Both the position numbers and the translations under genes were made by a program. Source: Lutjanus erythropterus (taxonomy: Eukaryota > Chordata > Actinopteri > Lutjaniformes > Lutjanidae). Taken from it: a stretch of 64,000 nucleotides of DNA. Positions 49,481 through 58,800 of the stretch are shown piece by piece; the stretch's first letter is position 1; each line of letters begins with the position of its first letter. The notes under the pieces were generated by a model. It did not search any database. It was not told the origin of the DNA and saw only the letters and a program-made list of their open reading frames with translations. The DNA lies in assembly GCA_020091685.1 (NCBI GenBank), contig CM034608.1, forward strand, positions 2,719,105-2,783,104, in the 5' to 3' direction.

Positions 49481-50444
49481 TCAAGCGTCAGTGGTGGAAA
49501 TATTACAGTCTTTATACAGTATGTAAAACTGAGATGTTAGCAAGTAGAAGCCTAAAATAATTACTAAGTGATAATATTAATGTTCCATTGATTTACAATT
49601 AATATTAAGACGTTATTATACAACGTGAATACAATGTGTGTGTGTGTGTGGGGGGGTGTTCTCACATCATTCACACTAGAACTGAACAATAATCACCTTC
49701 ACATTAGCATGGTTAATGTAATTGTTATTTATGCTGAGTGTTTAAAAGGAGGCCAGCACTGTAAATCATTAGTGGTAATACAGTGTAAAGACTGTATTCC
49801 TCAGATATTATGCAGGATCTTGTTTGCAGGAAGCTGGCATGCTCTCCCTGCCTTTCCTGTATATGGCCCAGCCTGCCCACCAGAAGATTCCTTCATTAAA
49901 CACAGGACACACTCCCCACACATTCTTTGCTTAAAAGCATAGGAGAAAAGCTTAGCTAAATGATTTCAATCCTGCTGGTCGTTTCCTCACCCACTAGGGA
50001 TCTTCCAGGATGAGAGAGGGGCATCATGAGCAACACAGTGGCCCCAGACAACTGTGACTGCAACAGAACAGGGAGTTCCTGGGTCTGGAGAGGTGTTCAT
50101 TTACAGGTTTAACTATTAAATGAATGCAATAATTAGATTTTCCTATTGTCAGATTGTCAGTATTCTATTAATAATTAATAATTAATTTCTGAAATAAAGT
50201 TAAACACATTACATTATCATGCTGACAACATTAAGAACTTGACTTGGACTTCTCTTTTTTGTGATAAAGGTTTTAATGCATTCCATCTCCAAATCTTCCA
50301 AAATAGAAAAACAAACATACAAAGAAATAAAATCAAAAACAGGGGAAAAGTACGAACAACAATGGAGATGAGCAAATGAAACAGAACATGAAACAATGAA
50401 AAAACAAGACAAAACAATGAACAATAAAACAAAAGTTAAATCAG

Positions 50445-51713
50445 GCTCCCACTGGCCATCATGATTTCTGCCTGCAGTCGGGTCATGCCTTCTTCCAAGT
50501 TTTTGATCAGCTTCTGAAAAACAGTTAAATGATCCAATCATACCTTGTGGTGCTCTAGAGAGTGCACTGTTTTGTTTATATGTTTTCCAAAGGAATAAAA
50601 TATTGACCACAATAACCCAAAAACTCCCTTTCATTTCCCAAGCAAGCTAGATTGACCATCTTACCTCTGGGAGCATAACATCGAAGACAAAATCCAGGAG
50701 TCTCATCTCCCCTCTCTTTATTTGCGCTCCTACACCTGTGACCTCCTCAATGACCCGCAGTAGCTCAAGGATCTATTGAAAAGAAAAGTACAAATCAATA
50801 AATTAATCTTTTATACGTTACATCTACTACATACAGATATTTAAGTAGTAGTACCTTGGTCTGTCATTCATATCTGTGCATCCACAGTTGAATGAGTCAT
50901 CATTGAGATGTTTATGGCACTTTCCGGCACAATCTTTGTGCAGCCAGACCTTGCACATTTGGCACTGCACCCATTCCAGAGACGCAGCATCTGGGTATAA
51001 CAGTCTAACCGCATAAAAGACGTTAACATTTTATGTTTGAAATTAAACACATAAACTATCCAACTGTTATCCTTGTACAGTGCATGTGAAAGCATTTTCA
51101 CAAATACAAAAGATAGTCACTTTCTTAAAAACAGTGAATAGGCCTTTAACTGTTCAGTTCTTAAATTAACTTTTAAACCCACCTCTGTCCTGTGTTTTGT
51201 GATGTCTGGAAAACAGAACAACTTTAGGTCAGCCATGCACAGTCGTCGTTCGTTATCAGAGGCCGTCTCTGCCGTGGTTGCCTGGGCAAGTCAATTTGTA
51301 GAATCAGATCCATGCCTATCTGGCAAATATGTCATGAAAATTATAATCCAGACAATCTAGCATCAAGGAGTCTAAAGACAACCGTCTGTTAAACTGCACT
51401 TTAAAGCACTGCAACTCAATATAACACTGATTAAATTATGGCAAGCTTATGCATGCAAAAACACATTATCATTCAACATTACTGTTACATGTAAAATTAT
51501 ATGATCTCAGACAGATACTTATCATCATACCCTGGAAATGCACTGCATTTGCTGAGTGGTTTTCAAGGTTCCTCTGGATCACACTGTCAGTTTTAGTAAT
51601 GAATCTGGGACAGAGAGGACAAACTCAGAGGATGACAAGACTGTGCGCTCCAGACTGGATTCTTTGGATGAATAGAGGGGTGCATCTGAAAAAGGAGATG
51701 ACAAACAACATTG
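50445..51713 (-). CDS. Transposon-borne spliced gene remnant with PHD-type zinc finger
   Basis: Minus-strand exon candidates. About 51607-51713, after tttttcag, reads APLYSSKESSLERTVLSSSE. About 51182-51286, after gcccag, reads ATTAETASDNERRLCMADLK then LFCFPDITKHRTE. About 50872-51011 reads LLYPDAASLEWVQCQMCKVW and LHKDCAGKCHKHLND, with C-x2-C, H-x2-C and a final C-x-C as in the second half of a PHD finger. 50663-50774, after ttcaatag, reads ILELLRVIEEVTGVGAQIKR. 50445-50517 reads KLIKNLEEGMTRLQAEIMMA and stops. Exons 1-2, 2-4 and 4-5 join in frame; the PHD exon does not join in phase 0, so it may be an alternative exon or damaged. Function is unknown: in such elements a PHD finger would be expected to bind histone tails, which is inference. 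Confidence 0.45.
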
Positions 51714-52067
51714 ATATCTAGAAAACTTTACAGATCATAAGGTTAACACTACATGTGCTTCTTTTTGCTTATAATATCCTCTCCTTCAGCGCTCGTTCTC
51801 ACTACACACTGTCCTGCTATCAATAAACGCAGGTGGCGATGTTGCACACTTTCTTTAGCTAAGCTAACGTTAGCCCGGACCATCGAGTCGAGCGGAGAAA
51901 CAACCTTCCCAACTCATGTCACTCATTACATACATTACATTTGTACATAGCATAAAATTGTATCTTAGATCACACGCTATACTTTTTAGATAGAGGATAA
52001 TTAACACTCTTTCGCTTACCTTTCTATCTTTTCGTATCTTCGTATCTACCGTCTGGACGCTAAGAAG

Positions 52068-52142
52068 AAGACCGACTTCCGGTATGGACTTCCGGTATAG
52101 AGTAGAGATATGGCGGCGCCCTTATCCGCCATCTTCCCTGCA
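52068..52142 (-). repeat. Right terminal inverted repeat of the 2.9-kb element
   Basis: On the minus strand starts TGCAGGGAAGATGGCGGATA and includes GGGCGCCGCCATATCTC and ATACCGGAAGTCCATACCGG. Probably the promoter of the internal minus-strand transcript, since a good donor lies 50-120 bp inward. Confidence 0.9.
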
Positions 52143-52145
52143 GCC

Positions 52146-53440
52146 AGGTCCCTCTCCAACTTAAACTCTTTTGTTTTGAAATAAACTTTAAAAAGTTTTG
52201 CTTACCTATAATCTTTACTTGAGATAATTATTTTTTCTTTTGTAGATAAACTTTAATCTTTCTAATCTGGAGTTTTAGAAACTCAAATGTATTTCAAAAA
52301 TTGGTCACAGAGAGCTGTAGACCTGATTTGTCATTTGTTTGGTGACTGCAAATTAAATAGTTTTAATTAAAAATATTAAAATTCACTTTCACTTTAATGA
52401 CTTTACTCTATAATTTTTAAAATACAGTAGTAGTAGTTTTTTCATGTCGCCCTCAGACGTCGTTGTGTAACAGCCTGCAGGAATTAACGTTTAGGAGCGT
52501 CAGCATATGTCAGCAAACTTGACATCAACAATCTATCAGACTAAACTATCAGAACCTCCTCAAAACACAGTGAGTCACATTTCATTGTTTGATCATTTGT
52601 GTTGCATTTAAATGCTGTCTCCTTTTGCGCATCTGTCCTGAGAAAACATGTTGTTGTGGTGCTGAATCTTTGGCTCACGGCTTATGAGTTCGAATAAATT
52701 AAAACAGTTATCAATGCGTTTTGCACCCTGCCATATATTGGTTGAACAGTATATAAACCTAAATACATAATACCAAAAATGTCATGGTAGGAATCCATAC
52801 AGGTACAGTGCTACCTCAAGGCAACATTTACATTTTAACAGTTTTTCATCACTTAATTATCAAATTAAGTACATTAAACAATTAAAAATAATTCAACTGT
52901 TAATGGAAGTCCATTTTTTCCCGTTTGTAAAATGACAGAAAAAGATGTGACTATGTTTGAGTTGATGGGTCAGATGTAAGATGTAAGAGAATTCACGAAT
53001 TCAACATGACCTCCATAGAGTTATGTGACAAATGAAAAAACTGCTATAAGAATAATGAATATGTATTGTGTAAGTGTAAAAGGCCAAAAAGTACAAGTGT
53101 TTCATTCTGGTAATGTGTTCGTTTGCTTATGCCAATTAGTAAATGTTCCCTTGGTTGATGAGCGCACCCACCGCCTTCTGAGCCAATGGGAAGACGCCAT
53201 AGTACAGAGTCCCCTACCACAGATTATCTGAGGTAAGTAGCTGTCAATGAAAAAAACAAAACTGGACAAATAACGATAAATGACGCCGTGTCCTGCTTTC
53301 TAAATTTCCTCTGACCGTGTATTAAAGCTGATTTAGCATTTTCAGAGACGTACTGACTCAGGAAATTGTCCGAATGAGCACATTAACCCCGATGTAAACA
53401 AACTAGCAAACAGTGGGACGTGACTAGAAAGGAAACCCAG
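52146..53440. other. Intergenic: repeat remnant, then nothing recognised
   Basis: 52146-52310 continues the host repeat of the TIR element (see 3340-3720). The remainder is AT-rich with no recognised gene; the open frame 53025-53231 lacks support. Confidence 0.5.
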
Positions 53441-53720
53441 ACCTACGAAAGATCTCGCGAGAGTGATAATTTTTAACCCAAACCACGGTCTCATCGTAAT
53501 TTTAACAATGAACTATTTGTCCCTATACATAAAATTGTTTAATCGCAGCGTTTCTCATTGTGAAATATACCACGCGCTCAATGACAAAAACAATTCAGAT
53601 ACAGATCTCGCGAGAGTTTCACAAGTAAAGGGTTCCCTTCTAGACATTGAACTAGCTAGCTAACGTTAACTGTTATCTGAAGCCGCTGTCCTACACAGAC
53701 ATAAAGTGCTACTGTTGCAG
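53440..53720. promoter_or_regulatory. Promoter-like region with two TCTCGCGAGA palindromes
   Basis: Perfect TCTCGCGAGA at 53453-53462 and 53606-53615, 153 bp apart, in a locally CpG-containing stretch. This palindrome is a known core-promoter element bound by BANP and ZBTB33 in vertebrates. A donor-like TTGCAG|gtgata follows near 53720. It may serve thnsl2 (plus strand) or an unseen transcript. Confidence 0.45.
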
Positions 53721-54447
53721 GTGATATTACTACTTTTAAATTAAGGATGTGAATAATTCTTACACCTCTGTGTGTACGACCGTGTAACTAAAGAAGTTCC
53801 TCATGGTTATCTCCTGAACTCTGTTCTGGAGGCTACAGTCCGCCGTTCATGTGGGTAAAACTCTGCTACTTATTCTGTAGTAAAATTATTTCTAAGACCT
53901 GCGACGACGGTGCTTGAAGTGGACCTATAGAGTCATAGGAGTGTCATAAAAAGGAAAACATACATAAATAATAGGCCGTAGAAGAATAAGAAAAAATGTG
54001 GAATTATAAAGGGGAATAAATGAAAGACTAAATAACTGTGGACATATAAAGACAAATTAAAAAATGCATTTTCATTTATTTTCAGATGTTTAATTTATTT
54101 TTGTTATTATTTATATGTTTAAAATATATGTATTTGTTTATTTTGTTATTTTTTCTGTATATTAAAACATATTTTTATATAATGTCATTTATTTTTGTTG
54201 CTTTATTTTTCTTTCTTTTTTGCCTTCCCTTTTTGCTTTTGTCTGAATGAATACCAGAGTTCATGTGTGCAGGAATTGACTACTGAGCCTGGGAAGGAAG
54301 GCCCGCCCAAAGCCAGATGACTGACAGCTAGGTCGTTAAAGGAAAAGCAAAAGTAATAGGGACAAGACAATAAAGGGATAAAAATAAATAAATGACATTA
54401 AATAGAATACTTAAAATACTATAGAAAAAATATTAATTTATATGTAA

Positions 54448-54484
<37 letters not shown>

Positions 54485-55060
54485 TATATGTATATATATA
54501 TATATGTATATAAAAATACATAGGTAAATATATACAGAAATAAATGAACAAATAATGTAAATTAATTAAAATGCTTATAATTATTCTTATATTTTATTAT
54601 GTGTCTTTATTTTTATTTTATAGCACTCCTTTGACTCCATAACCTAGACTTATTTGCAATAAGTAATTAAAGGCACCATTGAATATGCATAATGCAAAAA
54701 TCAAGAGAAAGAGGAGAAACGTTAAATTCAAACAATTTATTCATAATAGCACTAATTTGATCAAAATCATCTTGCCCAAAAAGATATCTTTTGATTATCT
54801 ATAAAGAACAACACATTGAAGCATTAATGTGTATTATCTGTGAGTTGAAAAAGAGCGCACTTATGGACGGGTGAGAAAATCAGGGAAATGTCAAGTAATG
54901 CATACAAGCCAGTAAGTAAGCCTACTGCAACCAATAAGTAAGTGGTTCCTCGGGTTGGTTGTTCCAAAGTTCAAGTTCAGCTTTTATCTTCCTTGGAGCA
55001 GTGAACAGCTTGTCAGTAGTGTAGAAAAGCCGAGCAGCTCGGACAGGGCCCAGCCGTCGT
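53721..55060. other. Intergenic: AT-rich, (CA)/(TA) tracts
   Basis: Includes (TA)n and (CA)n near 54450-54520 and A/T-rich blocks. No gene recognised. Confidence 0.5.
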
Positions 55061-55126
55061 ACACGTGTGTGAATTAGTGTCATTGAGAGAGAGTGAAGAG
55101 GAGAGAACTAATCTTACTACAGAGTG
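55060..55126 (+). other. thnsl2: Possible thnsl2 non-coding 5' exon
   Basis: The segment ends with the strong donor AGAGTG|gtgagtactg at 55127 and precedes the coding exon by 540 bp. An acceptor (ttcccag or tctctcag) lies just before the thnsl2 ATG. The exon start is unknown. Confidence 0.35.
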
Positions 55127-55664
55127 GTGAGTACTGGTCTCTGTGTGGTCATGTGATAGAGTCATATATACAGTTTGTGGTGATGGTCATGAGTCAGGGC
55201 CTCTAGTAAAGTGAGATTTTAACAGTGTTGGTTGTTCATTTACTGTTTTGAAGTGTGACTCGGTCTAGAACAGTGATACTGAGCTTGCGGCCTGTGGGCC
55301 AAATCTCTCCCCCCAAAGGGTGCCAGGTCACTCTCCGACCATTTCATAATTCACAATGATAATAAATTGATTTACACTGTTTTTTCCAGAAAGGGGCAGA
55401 TATTCAAGTTTTTGTATGATGGGATCACTTGTTATTGCTAATTTACAATATTGTGTGTGTTCTGCATTCCTGCAGAGCTTCAACCTATTTAATACACAGT
55501 CTATGGCTCCAACTCACTATTCTGATTGTTGTACACATTTTTGCATGTGCAATTGCTGCATATTGCTCATTTAACATGTACTGGATGAAATGAATCAGGG
55601 ATAGAGGGAATCTTACTGTGCTTTCTGTGAGTTAAATGTTCGTCTCCATTCCCAGGTCTCTCAG

Positions 55665-55887
55665 ATGCAGTACTGCAGTACTCGGGGTGGGGTCCATGGA
55701 TGGGACTTCCGCGATGTGCTGTTTTCAGGCTTCGCTCCGGACGGGGGGATGTTCATGCCGGAGAGTGTTCCCCTGCTGAGCCCGGACACCCTGAGGGGCT
55801 GGAGGGAGCTGCCCTACACCAAACTGGTGGTGGAGGTCGCCTCACTGTTCATCCCCACTCAGCTGATCCCCAGAGAGGACCTGGAGG
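55665..55887 (+). CDS. thnsl2: thnsl2 exon 1 (start codon)
   Basis: The ATG follows directly after tctctcag and gives [20 protein letters not shown], matching the family start MWYVSTRG. Also contains [17 protein letters not shown] and [14 protein letters not shown]. Donor GAGG|gtgagccg. Confidence 0.93.
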
Positions 55888-58800
55888 GTGAGCCGCTCAA
55901 ATATTCACTCTTATCATAACATGGCATTTGATATTAAAGGGATAGTTCGGTATTTTTCAGCCTAGACCCAGACATATTTTCCCATCTTTTTGTGCCTAAT
56001 GGGGGCAACATTTTTAAATTGGTCCTGTATTGAGGAAGAGTGCTGCAGCTGTCAAAAACAAAACTGAACCACTGTAATCCCTCTGGGCAACTGTGCACCG
56101 TCACAGTCTGTCCATTTAAGTAATTTTTGTCGCTGACAGGCTCTGATTGTTACTCTTAGAGTCTGGCAACATACTGGAAAGGATCCCTACAGAGATATAG
56201 CTTTTTTGAGAGTGAGATCCTTTTTGTTTAACCAGAAACAGACAATTCATTTCTCTTGCCAAACCCACCAGACTCCATATACAAAACTGTCATTTTAATA
56301 TTGTCATTGTTGTCTTCCTTCAAACTGGACAGAAACATAATAAAACTCACCAAAACCATCATGGGTCATCTTTCCACTGTTCCAACAGTCTCCAACTCTG
56401 GTTTGGTCAAAATAAACTCTTACTTCACTGAGTTAGATGTGAAAATATTCTGGCTCTATACTCTGTGCTGCTTCTCTGATGTCCGACCTCCCTTCATCTT
56501 ACCATAGTTACACACTGAACACGGTTTATCAAGTGTTTATTTCAACCAAATCAGAGCTGATGATTTTCTGAAACAGTGGAAAGATGAACCAAGATGTTTT
56601 TTGGTGAGTTTTATTTTGTTTCTGTTGAGTTTAAAGAAGGTGTGTTTTAGGATGATAAAATTAATAATTCTGGTGGCTTTGGCGAGAAACCTTTAGAGGA
56701 CTGTCAGTCATCCCATTAGTCACTTAGACCTGAAAACATGGAAAGGTTGAAAAATACCAAAGTTACCCTTTAAGGTATGTTAGGTTTCCACTTGATGAGG
56801 AAAAGTTGTGAACTGTAAAACATGCATTCAAAACCAGTCTGCAAAACTGTAAAGTTTGTAAGAAGATTGTAAGATTGAACGTGAACTAAAAAAAATAAGA
56901 GTTTTTAAACAGTAAATAAGTAATCAAATCAAACAACAATCATGTAAAAACAATGAAAATCTGTTCCATTACAAGAGCTGCAAACAACAAGAAAGTCATT
57001 TCCTCTCTTTTGTCCCAGTCCTGGTGGGTGAAGCCCTGTCTGGTTTCTCAGTGCCTGAGGTGGTGAGAATCGCCCGGCTGAAGGGCGGTCTGTCAGTCCT
57101 GGAGCTCTTCCATGGAGAAACGTTGGCCTTTAAGGACCTGGCTATGACCTGCACTGTGCGCTTCCTCAACTACTTCCTGAGAAAAGAGAACCACAGAGCC
57201 ACTGTTGTTGTAGGTAAGAAGCAACACCTGGAGTGTCATGTGATCAAATGAAGGAACTCGTTTTCTGCAGCTCTTTCATCAGGTCTAAATTTAAACCCAT
57301 TTCCTGAGAAGAGAAAAAAAGATCATGCAAGTCATTATAATCAGAAATTTGCTCAAAATAATGAGTTAGATATGAAGTCATTATACTAACATTATTTTGA
57401 GAAACCTTCTCATTGTAACAACTTAGAGGATTTTTTTTTCCTTCACATTGGCACATTTATGCTCCCAAGTGGAAAAAGCACCAAGATTGTACAAAGTATC
57501 AGAGGTGATAAATGAGTCTTCTGCAGGTACATCAGGAGACACAGGAGGCTCAGCCATCCAGAGTGCCAAAGGTCTCAGTGGGTTGGACGTGGTGGTGGTC
57601 TACCCTCGTGGACGCATCACTCCAGTCCAAGAGAAACACATGATCACTTGCCTGGAGGATAACATCCACGTGTTTGCAGGTGAACCTAAAGAAGACAGGA
57701 CTAGTGGATGTTTTTCCACAAAAATGTTCATATTCTTGTAATGATTCTTCAGTGAGTGTGTCTGTCTCTGCAGCGGACGGCAGCTCAGACGACATCGACC
57801 AGCCTCTGCGCCGTCTGTTCGCAGACCAGCAGCTGGTCAAGTCTCACGGCCTCATGAGCCTCAACTCGGTCAACTGGTCCAGAGTCATGATCCAGCTGGC
57901 GCACTTCATCTACGCCTACCTGCAGCTGAGCGGCATGGAGCGGGCGGAGGCTGACGGAGAGCTGCCACAGCTGGAGGTGGTTGTGCCCACTGGAGGGGCG
58001 GGAAACATCGCAGGTGAGTCGATTACTGCTGGGAAGGAACTGGATTCAGTAATAACTCCTTGTTATTAATACATACTCATATTCAGTGTGTCTGTCTGTG
58101 TCTCAGCTGGCTACATTGTAAAACAGATGGGATTGCCCCTGAAGCTGGTTGCCATGGTGAATTCTAATGACATAGTGCACAGGACGGTGACCAGTGGTGA
58201 CTTTTCCATGGCAGCTGATGTCACACAAACTTTGGCTCCTGCCATAGACATCCAGGTAACACAGACACACAGCATGAAGTTACAACTGCTCTTATCACAA
58301 TGAGACTTTTAGAGATCGTCAGCCTGATGATGACTCTTTGACAAGATCATGACATTGTTCATCCACACAGGGCTTAAAAATGTTTGTTTAAAACAAATGA
58401 TTTATTTGTGTGATCTTGCAGAGTGGACATTTCCTTTAATCCAGGTATAACTGGATTGTATCACCCTGGAGCCTTTGATTAAAAACTCTGACTTCTGAAT
58501 TTAACTGTTTATGTGGTGGGAAATAGGTGAGATTGAGAGCTGAGATTACAGTAATCAACCTTCCAGTAAATTGGAAATATTAAAGGAATAGTTCAACATA
58601 TTGAGAAATAAACTTTCTGAGAGTGAGATGAGAACATGGATATCAGTCTCATGTCTGTGTTTTAAAGTGATAGTTCACCCAAAAATGAAATTTCACTCAA
58701 TATCTCCTCACCCCTGTGTTGATGTGAGGATGGGTGAAGATCTCCAGTTCACAAAACACTCCTGGAGCTTCAGCGGAAAACAGACCTGATCCTCGTGCAC

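Larger units (their letters stand above)
49214..52142 (-). mobile_element. Unclassified 2.9-kb DNA transposon with 75-bp TIRs
   Basis: TIRs at 49214-49288 and 52068-52142 differ at 5 of 75 positions and begin TGCAGGGAAGATGGCGG. Flanking GCC on both sides (49211-49213, 52143-52145) is a candidate 3-bp target duplication. Each TIR holds two inverted YY1-like cores (ATGGCGG...CCGCCAT) and two ETS-like ACCGGAAGT sites. Minus-strand splice signals start at the right end with AAAG|gtaagcgaaag at 52019, followed by short in-frame exons between 51713 and 50445. One of these encodes half a PHD finger. No DDE catalytic core was recognised, so the copy may be internally deleted or of a family I do not know. 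It sits in a copy of the repeat also found at 3340-3720. Confidence 0.75.

Noticed and set aside
50209-50634. 141-aa minus-strand frame with hydrophobic run
   Set aside because: Overlaps the last spliced exon of the transposon gene in another phase and runs through AT-rich sequence; no membrane protein homology.
49206-52150. 8-bp target duplication for the 2.9-kb element (hAT or Zisupton type)
   Set aside because: Flanks TACCCGCC and GCCAGGTC do not match; only GCC is shared.
57550-57840. Minus-strand 96-aa frame
   Set aside because: Antisense of thnsl2 exons 3-4.
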